From Leyella stercorea (GTDB lineage: Bacteria > Bacteroidota > Bacteroidia > Bacteroidales > Bacteroidaceae), in the NCBI RefSeq assembly GCF_019052365.1, contig NZ_JAHQUY010000049.1, positions 1 to 24,310 of the forward strand: 24,310 nucleotides of DNA, written 5' to 3'. A program made the position numbers and the translations under genes. The notes below the pieces were generated by a model. It worked only from the letters and a program-made list of their open reading frames with translations, was not told the origin of the DNA and ran no database searches. Within the stretch, counting starts at the first letter, position 1, and every line of letters starts with the position of its first letter. Of this stretch, positions 1 to 8,519 are shown piece after piece.

Positions 1-5
1 TGAGA

Positions 6-55
6 AGTGTCAGCCCTAATTTATTTTGTATGAAAAGTTTTAGCGGACAGCAATA
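6..55. repeat. left copy of a 50-bp terminal inverted repeat (probable IS end)
   Basis: This 50-bp stretch is an exact reverse complement of the last 50 bases of the window (24261-24310). It begins agtgtcagccctaa and ends cggacagcaata. The identity stops abruptly on the inner side at both places, as expected for the end of a mobile element whose flanks differ. No transposase gene is inside the window, so the element body would lie outside. The likely reading is that a short-read contig was cut at two copies of one insertion sequence. The family of the element is not recognised. Confidence 0.7.
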
Positions 56-67
56 TTATTAAACAAC

Positions 68-112
68 AAAACTCCGCACAGCAGAATGTTTCGCAGTGCG
101 GAGTTTTTTTTC
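68..112 (+). terminator. rho-independent terminator
   Basis: An 11-bp stem (aaactccgcac at 68-79 with gtgcggagttt at 96-106) closes a 16-nt loop and is followed by a run of T (103-111). It sits just inside the left inverted repeat, so it would end transcription entering from the left. The A-rich left side could also let it work for leftward transcription. No gene end belonging to it is visible inside the window. Confidence 0.75.
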
Positions 113-146
113 TTTTATTGCTGTCAGGTAAAACTAAAAATGTGGT

Positions 147-350
147 CGTAAACGGGCTGAAAGCCCAACAACCACATAGCCCAGGGCAACGCCCTGGGTA
201 TTGAGTGTATATATTGATTAGTGCACCCTGTAAGGGCAACAGCTTAATAATTAGGCTTTTGCCCTTACAGGGCGAATGGAGATGTGTGGTATAATGTTTA
301 CCCAGGGCGTTGCCCTGGGCTATGTGATTATTGGGCTTTCAGCCCGTCTT
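147..350. repeat. large nested palindromic intergenic repeat
   Basis: Two 49-bp arms (152-200 and 299-347) are inverted copies with two mismatches. Each arm itself holds two small palindromes (gggctgaaagccc and cccagggcaacgccctggg). The centre contains a perfect 14-bp hairpin, ccctgtaagggcaa at 226-239 with its complement at 259-272. No protein-like reading frame fits this structure. A decayed relative lies at 21690-21810. It is a REP- or MITE-like element of a kind common between Bacteroidales genes; its function is not shown. Confidence 0.8.
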
Positions 351-473
351 TGCCGCTTGCCAGAGCAAGAAAGTCCAACAATCACATTATTAAACTATAG
401 AACTTAAAGCGTTAAAATACAGTTTAAGTTGGTTGATGCTTATGACATGTATTATTCTCGTGGCGTGGTAATG

Positions 474-515
474 ATATTCCCGCATATCTGTAACATTGTT
501 ACCGATATGCGGAAA
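474..515. repeat. CCGCATA hairpin downstream of the metallophosphoesterase gene
   Basis: An 8-bp outer stem (ccgcatat 480-487 with atatgcgg 505-512) encloses a 5-bp inner stem (gtaac 490-494 with gttac 498-502) and a 3-nt loop. It lies 25 bp beyond the stop codon of the leftward gene and could help end its transcript, although no T-run follows on that strand. The same core sequence recurs as a 22-bp-spaced array at 18987-19071. The stretch from 350 to 474 shows nothing else recognisable. Confidence 0.6.
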
Positions 516-539
516 TGATGTTTTACCTACGTGGTAATC

Positions 540-1991
540 TTACTTGGTGTAAAGCATGTCGTCTGGAAGTATGCGACTACTGTTGTATCTGTCCGTGATC
601 TTTATCTTAAGGCTCTGTCCCATGTAGTCCTCGAAGTAAATGATGCGCATCTCGTGGAAGCCGGCTTCCAGCGCCACCTTACCAGCTACGAATTCCTGAC
701 TGTGCGAACCGTCGTTGTCGATAATCTCCTTGCCGTCGATGAACAGGCGCGAGCCGTCGTCGGAAGCAATGTCGAAGTAGTAGACGCCCTTCTCGGGTAT
801 CTTTATGAACGAACGGAAGTCGTAGCCGAAGTGGTCCTCGCTTCGAGCCTCGGTGATGATGAAGTTGCTGAGCACGCCATCCTTCACCTTCTTACCATTG
901 TTGAAGATGTCGGCAGTCTTCTTGAACTTGCCCTCATAGTAAGTATAGTTCACGCCGTGCTTCTTCGGTTTCACGTTCAGAGCCGGCAGATACGGACCCT
1001 CCTCGTCAATCGACGTGATGCCCGACGGATAGTAGTAGGCGAAGTCTCTGCCCTGCGGTGTAGTCACCCACGAGTCGAAGCGTCTTTCGCCCTCATACAT
1101 CTCGATAACGCGTCCGCCGCGCACCAGTCCGCCGTAAGCGTCCGTACCAGTCACACGTCCGTAGGCAAGACAGATGCCTTTCTCCTGACCTATGAACTCG
1201 TTGTCGTGGTCGTGACCCACGAACACGCCCATCACGTCCTTACATTCGGCGAACGAAGCGAACATTCCGCTGTTGATGTCAGCAGCGCATACCTCGCCCT
1301 CGTCGCATCTGCCCCAAGTGCCAGGGCGGTTCATAAGGTTGCGATATTCGGGCAGAGCGATGTGGAAGAACGCCAACGCCGGCAGAGGAGTGCCGCCGTT
1401 CAGTTCTGTGTAGTGCTTGCTCTGGTCGCGGTACCACGCAATCTGTTCGAAGTGAATCCAGTCGTAGTGACCCAGCTCGTCGGTTTCGGGATAATCGTTA
1501 GAGTCGATGCAGTAGAGCAGCGACTGCACCTTGTCCTTCTCCTTCGACCCGTACACCGGAATGACATACTGGCCATGCCCCGGAATGCCCTGCGGTCCGT
1601 GCGAGCCTACGAAGTAAGGCGACTTCAGCAGCTCGTCGAATATCTCCTGCTTGCTCATATACTGCGGCTCGGCGTCGTGGTTGCCCAGCGTCACGGCGAA
1701 CGGCATCTTTGCCTCCTCGAAAATCTTTATTATAGCCTCCCAACCCTTCTTCGCAGGATTCGAAGTAACGATGTCGCCCGTGAGAATAGCTATGTCGGGC
1801 TTCTCCTGACTCAGTACGGAGAGGATGGTGTTGCGTGTGGTGTCGCATCCGGCAGATGTCGGGTCCCAATGGATGTCGGTGAACTGCACAATCTTGAACT
1901 TGCCGTCGTTATTGAAACGGAACTTGTGTTGTGCAAATGCGGTTCCTGCTGCCAGCAAGAAGAGCAAAGTAACTAATAGGTTTTTGTTCAT
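540..1991 (-). CDS. secreted metallophosphoesterase with C-terminal PA14 domain
   Basis: A 483-residue exported calcineurin-like phosphoesterase. A signal peptide covers about residues 1-21 (ending TAFAQ), so it should act in the periplasm or at the cell surface. The metal-binding motifs appear in order: FTDIHWD (D39, H41), TGDIV (D73), GNHDAE (N104, H105), FFH (208-210) and GHDHDNE (259-264). These are the ligands of a two-metal phosphomonoesterase or phosphodiesterase site. About residues 340-480 match a PA14 beta-barrel (YTYYEG near its start, DDGSRLFIDGKEI later), a domain usually used for carbohydrate binding. The catalytic half resembles purple-acid-phosphatase-like enzymes; the substrate is unknown. 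It follows the GH20 gene by 78 bp on the same strand with no promoter seen between, so co-transcription is likely. The ATG at 1991 is supported by the signal peptide. Confidence 0.93.
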   Translation of the reverse strand: MNKNLLVTLLFLLAAGTAFAQHKFRFNNDGKFKIVQFTDIHWDPTSAGCDTTRNTILSVLSQEKPDIAILTGDIVTSNPAKKGWEAIIKIFEEAKMPFAVTLGNHDAEPQYMSKQEIFDELLKSPYFVGSHGPQGIPGHGQYVIPVYGSKEKDKVQSLLYCIDSNDYPETDELGHYDWIHFEQIAWYRDQSKHYTELNGGTPLPALAFFHIALPEYRNLMNRPGTWGRCDEGEVCAADINSGMFASFAECKDVMGVFVGHDHDNEFIGQEKGICLAYGRVTGTDAYGGLVRGGRVIEMYEGERRFDSWVTTPQGRDFAYYYPSGITSIDEEGPYLPALNVKPKKHGVNYTYYEGKFKKTADIFNNGKKVKDGVLSNFIITEARSEDHFGYDFRSFIKIPEKGVYYFDIASDDGSRLFIDGKEIIDNDGSHSQEFVAGKVALEAGFHEMRIIYFEDYMGQSLKIKITDRYNSSRILPDDMLYTK

Positions 1992-2069
1992 TTGTTATAG
2001 TTGTTTATAGTTGTTCTTATTGGTTTGTCCGTTCATTGCATTTTGTTTTGAAACGTGTGGTTGCCGTGC

Positions 2070-4361
2070 TTAGTAAATCTCAATCTCGTCCAATGCCAGT
2101 TCGCTCGGTTCGCCGGCGTTGTAATGACCCTCATGACACTTTCCGCCACCCAGAATCACGAGCCTTACAAACCTTGCGCCGCTTTCCTCGAACTTCACCT
2201 CGACGGGGAAGCGTGTAGCCTCGGTAAGCGAGAAGTCGTATTCGGGTTTCTTACAAGCAACCGTTCTGTATTCGTTGCCGTCGTCAGAAACCATCACCCT
2301 CACTTCGCGCACGGGCCATACGGCGTTCCAAGTGCGCCACAGCGTACCGAGTTTCACTCTGCTGATTGTCGTCGCCTCGTGCAGACTGATGTCTATCCGC
2401 AGCGTGTCTTTGTTGAAGCCCGTCCAGTAGCGCGTGTCCTTCGAGAATCCGCGCAGTCCGTCGGTGAGCGCATATCCTTCGTGCATATTCTCCCAAGCAG
2501 CCTTCGGCGAGCACGTATATTCGCAGCCCGTAGCCTTATTCACGGCGAAGCGTTTATGCGTTATGCCGCCCATCCGCTTGCCGTCTACATACACTGCCGC
2601 CCACAACTCCGTCTCCTTGTCGAGAGCTATCGGCGCAGAGTAGGTCTTGAAGCGGTTCTCGTCGGCGCAGTCGAGCGCATAGCGTATCTCGGCGTCGGGG
2701 CAGAGCGTCTTGAGCTTCACCTCATATACGTTCTGCGCATTGTTCCATGCGCCGCCGAACTCAGCCTCATAGAAGTTGCGGCAGGCATGCACGCCCTTCT
2801 TGTCGAGCCATGCAAACTGCGTCTTTAGCCGTTTGTGGAAATTGTTGACGTCCTTCTTCTCAGCGTCGGTCCATTGCACCTCAGCCATAGCCATCAGTCG
2901 CGGATAAGCCATATACTCCAGATAATCAGCCGTCTGCACATACTCGCCCCAAAGATTAGCCTGCGTACCGATTATGTACTTCTGCTCCTCCGGCGTAAGA
3001 CTCTCGGGCAACGGATTGTACGCATACACGCTGTCCAAAGGCAGATAGCTGCCGATGGCAAGCGGAGCATGCTCAGGGTCCTCCTGATAGTGGTCGATAT
3101 AGCAGTAGTCGCCCGGCGTCATTATCACCTTGTGCTTCATCTTCGCAGCCTCAATGCCGCCCACTTCGCCTCTCCACGACATCACGGTGGCGTTAGGCGC
3201 CAGTCCGCCCTCCAGAATCTCGTCCCAGCCGATGATGTTCTTTCCCTTGCTGTTCACGAACCGCTCAATGCGATGGATGAACCAGCTCTGCAGCTCGTGT
3301 TCGTCCTTCAGATTCAGCTTCTTTATCAGCGCCTGGCAGCGCGGACAAACCTTCCACGCCTTCTTCGGACACTCGTCGCCGCCGATGTGTATATACTCGC
3401 TCGGGAACAGATCCATCACCTCCGTCAGCACGTTCTGCAAGAACTCGAACGTCTGCTCCTGCGGACAGTACACCTCGTCGAAGATGTCCATATAGTCGCG
3501 CACCACATACTGCTTGCCCAGTCCGCACGAATACTGCGGATAAGCCGCCAGCGCCGCCGACGAATGTCCCGGCATTTCTATCTCTGGTATAATCGTGATG
3601 AATCGGTCGGCAGCATACGCCACCATCTCCTTAATGTCCTGCTGCGTGTAGAAACCCTCCTGCGGTTTTCCGTCGAATCGGCGCGGATAGTAGTAGTCGG
3701 AGTGACCAATCATAGTCTGACTGCGCTTCGATCCCACCTCCGTAAGTCGCGGATAGCGCTTTATCTCGATGCGCCAGCCCTGGTCGTCGGTGAGATGAAT
3801 GTGCAGTCGGTTCATCTTGAACGCCGCCATAAGGTCGATGAAGCGCAGCACGGTCTGCTTCGACTGGAAGTTGCGAGCCACGTCAATCATCGCACCGCGA
3901 TACTGAAAGCGCGGCGCATCCTTTATCTCTACGCACTGAACCGCAGCCTCTGCGTCAGCCTCCGCCGGCACCAGCTGCATGAACGACTGCACGCCGTAGA
4001 AGAAACCTGCCCCTTGAGCGTTCGACTTTATAACGGCACGCTTCGGCGTCACCGTCAGTTCGTAGGCTTCGTCCTGCAGAGTGTTGTCCACCACCAGCAG
4101 CAGTTGCGCTTTCTTCGCCGTTGTCGACCTTGTGTGTATGTTGTTGTCGTTCAGTCTGCCTTCAAGGTAGCCAACTATTGCCTTCCGCTTGTTGAGGTCT
4201 TTCGGTATGCTTACCTTCACTTCGCTGCCGAGTCTGAGCACTCTGCCAGCAGTCACCTCCAGCTTGTTAGGCATGGGTATGATGTCTGCCGACCCTTGCT
4301 CTTGGGCGTTGCATGGTAACAATGACAAAGCCGTAAAGATCAGAAGCAATGTTTTTCTCAT
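2070..4361 (-). CDS. beta-N-acetylhexosaminidase, GH20 family, exported
   Basis: A 763-residue exo-glycosidase releasing terminal beta-linked GlcNAc or GalNAc from glycans. The signal peptide spans about residues 1-20. Residues 25-145 form the GH20b-type N-terminal domain. The catalytic barrel starts at about 148 (FQYRGAMIDVARNF) and carries the diagnostic HIGGDEC motif with the D329-E330 pair that polarises the substrate N-acetyl group and acts as acid. A short beta-sandwich of the chitobiase C-terminal type follows at about 555-625. The last 130 residues look like an F5/8-type C (discoidin) carbohydrate-binding domain. Length and order match Bacteroidales GH20 enzymes acting on mucin or N-glycans. 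It is divergent from the alkaline phosphatase gene and probably leads the metallophosphoesterase gene downstream. A lipoprotein reading (LLPC) is possible but the lipobox is poor. Confidence 0.95.
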   Translation of the reverse strand: MRKTLLLIFTALSLLPCNAQEQGSADIIPMPNKLEVTAGRVLRLGSEVKVSIPKDLNKRKAIVGYLEGRLNDNNIHTRSTTAKKAQLLLVVDNTLQDEAYELTVTPKRAVIKSNAQGAGFFYGVQSFMQLVPAEADAEAAVQCVEIKDAPRFQYRGAMIDVARNFQSKQTVLRFIDLMAAFKMNRLHIHLTDDQGWRIEIKRYPRLTEVGSKRSQTMIGHSDYYYPRRFDGKPQEGFYTQQDIKEMVAYAADRFITIIPEIEMPGHSSAALAAYPQYSCGLGKQYVVRDYMDIFDEVYCPQEQTFEFLQNVLTEVMDLFPSEYIHIGGDECPKKAWKVCPRCQALIKKLNLKDEHELQSWFIHRIERFVNSKGKNIIGWDEILEGGLAPNATVMSWRGEVGGIEAAKMKHKVIMTPGDYCYIDHYQEDPEHAPLAIGSYLPLDSVYAYNPLPESLTPEEQKYIIGTQANLWGEYVQTADYLEYMAYPRLMAMAEVQWTDAEKKDVNNFHKRLKTQFAWLDKKGVHACRNFYEAEFGGAWNNAQNVYEVKLKTLCPDAEIRYALDCADENRFKTYSAPIALDKETELWAAVYVDGKRMGGITHKRFAVNKATGCEYTCSPKAAWENMHEGYALTDGLRGFSKDTRYWTGFNKDTLRIDISLHEATTISRVKLGTLWRTWNAVWPVREVRVMVSDDGNEYRTVACKKPEYDFSLTEATRFPVEVKFEESGARFVRLVILGGGKCHEGHYNAGEPSELALDEIEIY

Positions 4362-4426
4362 AAATGATTATTCTTTTTTGATTTGTCCGATTAATTCATA
4401 ACGCACGCTAAGGTGCGGTTTCTATG

Positions 4427-4434
4427 CAAATGTA
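4427..4434 (-). promoter_or_regulatory. -7 box candidate for the GH20 transcript
   Basis: Read on the minus strand this is TACATTTG, a match to the Bacteroidetes -7 consensus TAnnTTTG, 66 bp before the GH20 start codon. No clear TTTG-like -33 box stands 19-21 bp further upstream, so the call is tentative. Confidence 0.4.
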
Positions 4435-4474
4435 AAGAAAAAAACGCAATTATACCCCTCAATGTATAGAAAAC

Positions 4475-4506
4475 TTTCCGGTTCACAAAAATTATTCTTA
4501 CCTTTG
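4475..4506 (+). promoter_or_regulatory. Bacteroidetes-type promoter of the alkaline phosphatase transcript
   Basis: TTTC at 4475-4478, a 20-nt spacer, then TACCTTTG at 4499-4506 match the -33/-7 promoter of the primary Bacteroidetes sigma factor. The predicted start of transcription is near 4513, giving a leader of about 100 nt before the ATG at 4616. No internal promoter of this type was seen between the four plus-strand genes that follow. Confidence 0.65.
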
Positions 4507-4615
4507 TCTACACCTAAGCAGTCGACTGAAAACGACCTCCGCAGGTTGTTCTTCAGCCGTTGCCGACCATGAAAGAAAGACAAACAACAAAATAACAAAC
4601 AATCTATAGAACATT

Positions 4616-5761
4616 ATGAAAATAAACAGACTATTTGCTATTGTGTCTCTTGCCGTATGCGCAGTCACAGCCAGCGCACAGTACAACATGCCCACACAAA
4701 CCTTCACATACGACAAGCCATACGCCGTTGAGAAGATAAAGGCGCCGAAAGGCAAGAAGGTGAAGAACGTGATATTGATGATTGGCGACGGCATGAGCCT
4801 CATGCACGTCTATACGGCGTGGACAGCCAACCGCGGAAAACTGTGGCTCGAAAACGCTACAGCCACCGGATTGTCGAAGACTTGGGCAACCAACAAGCTC
4901 GTAACCGACTCCGGTTCGGGCGGAACATCGCTCGCTACGGGCGTAAAGACCTGCTACCATGCCGTAGGCGTCGACCCCGAAGGCAAGCCGCTGACGTCGC
5001 TCGTAGACGTGGCGAAGAAGCTTGGCAAGGATGCGGGCATCGCCGTCACATGCCGTCTGTGGGACGCTACGCCATGCGATTTCTGCTGCCATAACATCGA
5101 CCGCGACAAGGAAGAAGAACTCGTCGGCGACTATCCTACGAGTGGTGTCAACTTCGTGTTCGGCGGTGGTGCGGAGAAGTTCACTAACCGCAAGGACGGA
5201 CGCGACATCTTCAACGAACTGCGTGTGAAGGGCTATCATGTTTCGCGTTCGCTCGACGACTTCTTCGCATACGACACCAACAGCAACATCTTTGCCGTGC
5301 CTTACGACAAGGACACTCCGCTGCCCGACGAGCGCGGCGACCTGCTTGCGCGTGCTTCGATGAAGGGCATCGAACTGATGAACCGCAACAAGAAGGGCTT
5401 CTTCATGATGATCGAAGGCTCGCAGCTCGACGACTACGGACACTTCAACCAGCTCGATATGCTCATGAAGGAGACGCTCGACTTCGACCAGACCATTGGT
5501 AAGGTGATGAAGTGGGCGGCAGAAGACGGCGAGACACTCGTCGTGGTAACAGCCGACCACGAGACTGGCGGACTCACGCTCGTCAACGGCGACAAGAACG
5601 AAGGACGTGTAGAGTGCTGCTTCTCTACACGCGACCACTCTGGCGCTATGGTTCCGGTCTACGCCTTCGGTCCGGGCGCAGAACACTTCACCGGAATCTA
5701 CGAGAACACCGACGTGTTCAAGCGCATCAAGCAGTTGCTCACATACGGAGTAATCAAGTAA
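4616..5761 (+). CDS. alkaline phosphatase, PhoA family, periplasmic
   Basis: A 381-residue exported alkaline phosphatase that hydrolyses phosphomonoesters. The signal peptide covers residues 1-22 (ends TASAQ). The metal and nucleophile motifs are present: MIGDGM (D58), VTDSGSGGTSLATG with the probable nucleophile S99, the IEGSQLDDYGH metal cluster (E267, D272, H276 region), VTADHETGG (313-319) and RDHSG with H341. Length is close to compact bacterial PhoA enzymes. It begins a plus-strand series, with the next start codon only 12 bp beyond the stop. Its placement beside two metallophosphoesterases and several glycosidases suggests removal of phosphate from glycans or phosphate scavenging, but no Pho-box-like site was recognised. 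Confidence 0.95.
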   Translation: MKINRLFAIVSLAVCAVTASAQYNMPTQTFTYDKPYAVEKIKAPKGKKVKNVILMIGDGMSLMHVYTAWTANRGKLWLENATATGLSKTWATNKLVTDSGSGGTSLATGVKTCYHAVGVDPEGKPLTSLVDVAKKLGKDAGIAVTCRLWDATPCDFCCHNIDRDKEEELVGDYPTSGVNFVFGGGAEKFTNRKDGRDIFNELRVKGYHVSRSLDDFFAYDTNSNIFAVPYDKDTPLPDERGDLLARASMKGIELMNRNKKGFFMMIEGSQLDDYGHFNQLDMLMKETLDFDQTIGKVMKWAAEDGETLVVVTADHETGGLTLVNGDKNEGRVECCFSTRDHSGAMVPVYAFGPGAEHFTGIYENTDVFKRIKQLLTYGVIK

Positions 5762-5773
5762 TATACAAATAAG

Positions 5774-7381
5774 ATGAAGAAAACGATATTAACCCTTACA
5801 GCCTCGCTCTTTGCGGTGCTTGCGCCAGCGCAGAACCTCATATCTTCTGGTTCGCCGCTCTACAAGCTGCCTTACAAGAACACCTACGTCATGCAGACAC
5901 TCGTGGCGGAGAACACGTTCCGCACGGCTAAGGTTGAGAAACCGAAGCCCGGCACCTTCGAGCAGGCACGCAAAGTGCTGCCCTCGCCCTATTGGGAGGG
6001 ACACCAGAAGGAGATAGAGATGTACTGGAAGGCGTGGCAGATAGGTCTGAAGAACGTCTGCCAGCCGCTCGACGACTCGGGCTTCGTCACCTCATACATC
6101 TCGCCCGCCTACAATGGTAACATCTTCATGTGGGACGATGCGTTCATCACGATGTTCTGCCGCTACGGCGACCGCTTCTTCCCGTTCCAGAAGACGCTCG
6201 ACAACTTCTACGCTAAGCAGCATCCCGACGGATTCATCTGTCGCGAGATACGCGCCGACGGCTCCGACTGCTTCGGTCGCTACGACCCTACATCTACTGG
6301 TCCGAACCTGCTGCCGTGGTCGGAGTGGCTCTACTACACGCAGTTCGGCGACGACAATCGTCTGAACAAGGTGTTCCCCGTGCTTGCCGCCTACTACAAG
6401 TGGCTGAAGCTCAACCGCACCTGGCGCAACGGTACATACTGGAGCAGCGGATGGGGCACAGGCATGGACAATATGCCGCGCGTGCCCGAAGGCTACAACA
6501 CTATCTATAGCAACGGTCACATGATATGGCTCGACGCCTGCCTGCAGCAGATAATGGTGGCGAACATTCTGCTGAAGATGGGCTTCTACCTTGAGCGCTG
6601 GCAGGAGATAGAGGAGTTCGAGGACGACATAAAGAATCTCTCGGCGTACATCAACAAGAACATGTGGAGCGAACGCGACGGATTCCTCTACGACCAGTAT
6701 GCCAACGACTCGCTCTCTACGACGCAGGGCATCTATGCTTACTGGGCTTTGCATACCGATGTGCTGCCCAAGCAGCGCCTCGACCGTCTCGTGGAGCACC
6801 TCGACGACACCTGCAAGTTCAACCGCCCGCACCGTGTGGCATCGCTTGCTGCCGACAACCCGAAGTATAAGGCTAACGGACGCTATTGGGAAGGCGGCGT
6901 ATGGCCCGGAACCAACTATATGGTTGTTTCGGGACTCGTGGAGAAAGGCTATCGCCGACTGGCTCACGACATCGTGATGAACCATTACAACAACGTGCTG
7001 AAGGTGTATAAGAAGACGGGCACGTTCTGGGAGTATTACGCTCCGGAGGATGCTGCGCCGGGCTTCATGGCTCGCAAGGACTTTGTGGGTTGGACCGGTC
7101 TGCCGCCAATCGCCGACCTTATCGAGTATATCTTCGGCATACGTGCCGACATACAGGACTCGCACGTGACGCTCGACGTGCAGCTGCTCGACGCTTACGG
7201 CATCGACCGCTATCCGCTCGGTGCCGACGGCAATATCTCGTTCAAGGTGGCTAAGCGCAGTTCTGTTAACGAGAAACCGAAAGTTACTATCAATACGAAT
7301 ATCCCATTCAAGCTGACGCTCATCTGGGGCGACGGCGAGAGTGTGGAGAAGGAAATCAAGGTTGGGCAGAACGCAATTTAG
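5774..7381 (+). CDS. exported glycoside hydrolase, GH63/MGH1-like (alpha/alpha)6 barrel
   Basis: A 535-residue secreted enzyme (signal peptide about 1-20, ending APAQ). The middle is an (alpha/alpha)6 toroid of the type shared by GH63, GH37 and mannosylglycerate hydrolase-like (MGH1) families. Signatures are MWDDAF (119-123), SGWGTGMDNMPR with candidate general acid D232, RYWEGGVWPGTNYMV, and GTFWEYYAPED, which would supply the catalytic base, followed by GWTGLPPIADLIEYIFG. The final 60 residues form a beta-rich cap. The bond cleaved cannot be read from sequence: alpha-glucoside or alpha-mannoside substrates are most likely for this clan. It is in the same transcription unit as the alkaline phosphatase gene (12-bp gap). 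A trehalase is less likely because the trehalase signature strings are absent. Confidence 0.85.
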   Translation: MKKTILTLTASLFAVLAPAQNLISSGSPLYKLPYKNTYVMQTLVAENTFRTAKVEKPKPGTFEQARKVLPSPYWEGHQKEIEMYWKAWQIGLKNVCQPLDDSGFVTSYISPAYNGNIFMWDDAFITMFCRYGDRFFPFQKTLDNFYAKQHPDGFICREIRADGSDCFGRYDPTSTGPNLLPWSEWLYYTQFGDDNRLNKVFPVLAAYYKWLKLNRTWRNGTYWSSGWGTGMDNMPRVPEGYNTIYSNGHMIWLDACLQQIMVANILLKMGFYLERWQEIEEFEDDIKNLSAYINKNMWSERDGFLYDQYANDSLSTTQGIYAYWALHTDVLPKQRLDRLVEHLDDTCKFNRPHRVASLAADNPKYKANGRYWEGGVWPGTNYMVVSGLVEKGYRRLAHDIVMNHYNNVLKVYKKTGTFWEYYAPEDAAPGFMARKDFVGWTGLPPIADLIEYIFGIRADIQDSHVTLDVQLLDAYGIDRYPLGADGNISFKVAKRSSVNEKPKVTINTNIPFKLTLIWGDGESVEKEIKVGQNAI

Positions 7382-7392
7382 TTGCGTTCTGC

Positions 7393-7531
7393 TGTTGAGG
7401 TGTTGAGATGTTGACATATGTAATGTTGATGTGTTCATCTCACCACCTCACCATCCCATCACCACCACAACATATCTCAACATCTCACCATCTCACCATA
7501 ACAACATCTTATCACCACCTCAACATCTCAC
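7393..7531. repeat. low-complexity GTTGAG / CTCACCATC two-armed repeat, copy 1
   Basis: The left part (7393-7436) repeats gttgaggtgttgagatgttga-like words, and the right part (7437-7531) repeats ctcaccatctcaccac-like words, so the two halves are roughly inverted copies of each other. It fills the spacer between two genes of one strand and could fold into many alternative hairpins. Related elements lie at 8424-8505 and, within a gene, at about 9111-9185. Although the right half is an open frame in front of the next gene, its composition is repeat-like and not coding. Confidence 0.7.
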
Positions 7532-7532
7532 T

Positions 7533-8423
7533 ATGCTTACAAAAATGATATTCGCCACTCTGCTGCTTTTCGCGCTCTCAGCCCTCAACGGCTACGCGTC
7601 GGAGAAGAAGCGTGAGGCAAACTGCACCGTCGTCATAGCAGCCGACCTGCATTTCGATATGCCGCCAGAGACCGACCAGTTTCACCATGTGCTCGCCATA
7701 AATGCGCTCGGCGACCATCGTCGCATCGACGGCGTGATACTCGCCGGCGACCTTTTCGACAAGTCAGACCCGAAGATACTCGACCTCTACCGGCAGCGTT
7801 GGGAGCGAGGACCCGGCTACCGGCAGATTCACTACGACACTTATCCCACTTTCGGCAACCACGACATATCGCCCGAGAGTGGCAGACCAGATCAGAACCG
7901 CATAGGTATGGAGTTTAATCTCCACTACCTCGACTCTACGCTGCTCGACATGAAGCAGGCTGGACGCATCTTGAACATACACCGCTCGTCGCGTTCCTAC
8001 TCGTTCGACATCGGCGGCGTTCACTTCGTGTGCGGACAACTCGCTGCCGGCGACACCACCTACTGCGAGAGCAACATGCAGTGGATTGCCGACGACCTGA
8101 AGAAGTACGCTTCCGACGGCAAGCCGGTGGTCTACGTGCAGCACTACGGCTTCGACGCGTGGGCGTTGGAGTGGTGGACGGAGGAGCAGCGCACGCAGCT
8201 GTTCGACATTCTTGAGCACTATAACCTCGCTGCGTTCTTCGTCGGTCATACCCACGCCAAATCCGTGCAGCACTATCGTGGCTACGACATCCACCAGGTG
8301 AATAACGCCTGGCGCGACGAGGACGGCAACGCTTCGTTCGACGTGCTGCAGATAAAGGGCAAGCGTGTCACGGTAGAGACTTACGAGGTGCTCGACGGTA
8401 ACGGCAACTTCAAGCGGTTGTGA
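7533..8423 (+). CDS. exported metallophosphoesterase
   Basis: A 296-residue calcineurin-like phosphoesterase. The start at 7533 gives a signal peptide (MLTKMIFATLLLFALSALNG); an ATG at 7545 would also work, and longer reading upstream runs only through a low-complexity repeat. Metal ligands appear in canonical order: AADLHFD (D38, H40), AGDLFD (D73), FGNHDIS (N109, H110), VQHYG (H204) and FVGHTHAK (H239, H241). No accessory domain is present. It differs from the PA14-bearing enzyme at 540-1991 and is not a recent duplicate. The substrate is unknown; a phosphodiester or phosphomonoester outside the cytoplasm is expected. The repeats on both flanks are of the same family. Confidence 0.9.
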   Translation: MLTKMIFATLLLFALSALNGYASEKKREANCTVVIAADLHFDMPPETDQFHHVLAINALGDHRRIDGVILAGDLFDKSDPKILDLYRQRWERGPGYRQIHYDTYPTFGNHDISPESGRPDQNRIGMEFNLHYLDSTLLDMKQAGRILNIHRSSRSYSFDIGGVHFVCGQLAAGDTTYCESNMQWIADDLKKYASDGKPVVYVQHYGFDAWALEWWTEEQRTQLFDILEHYNLAAFFVGHTHAKSVQHYRGYDIHQVNNAWRDEDGNASFDVLQIKGKRVTVETYEVLDGNGNFKRL

Positions 8424-8505
8424 GATATTGAGGTGTTGAGATGTTGAGGTGTTGACATTACCCCACATATCTCACCACATCACCATCTCACCACATCACC
8501 ATCAT
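8424..8505. repeat. GTTGAG / CTCACCATC two-armed repeat, copy 2
   Basis: Directly after the metallophosphoesterase stop codon, ttgaggtgttgagatgttga-type words (8428-8457) are followed by catatctcaccacatcacc-type words (8465-8505). Order and polarity are the same as in the copy at 7393-7531, so the gene between is bracketed by two copies of one element family. Confidence 0.7.
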
Positions 8506-8519
8506 AAAAAAGACGATTT

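Noticed and set aside
531..1976. Long open frame of 481 codons on the plus strand opposite the metallophosphoesterase gene
   Set aside because: It is a Val/Arg/His/Leu-rich antisense shadow created by GC-rich third positions of the minus-strand gene, with no domain or signal. The same holds for long antisense frames at 2835-4319, 4631-5686, 6092-7438, 12969-14492, 15329-16867 and 17367-18362.
5774..7381. Naming this gene trehalase
   Set aside because: The barrel is related, but trehalase signature strings are not present; the GH63/MGH1-like assignment is safer.
7431..7532. N-terminal extension of the second metallophosphoesterase by 34 codons
   Set aside because: The extension is Ser/Pro/His/Thr low-complexity sequence from the two-armed repeat, and the signal peptide begins at 7533.
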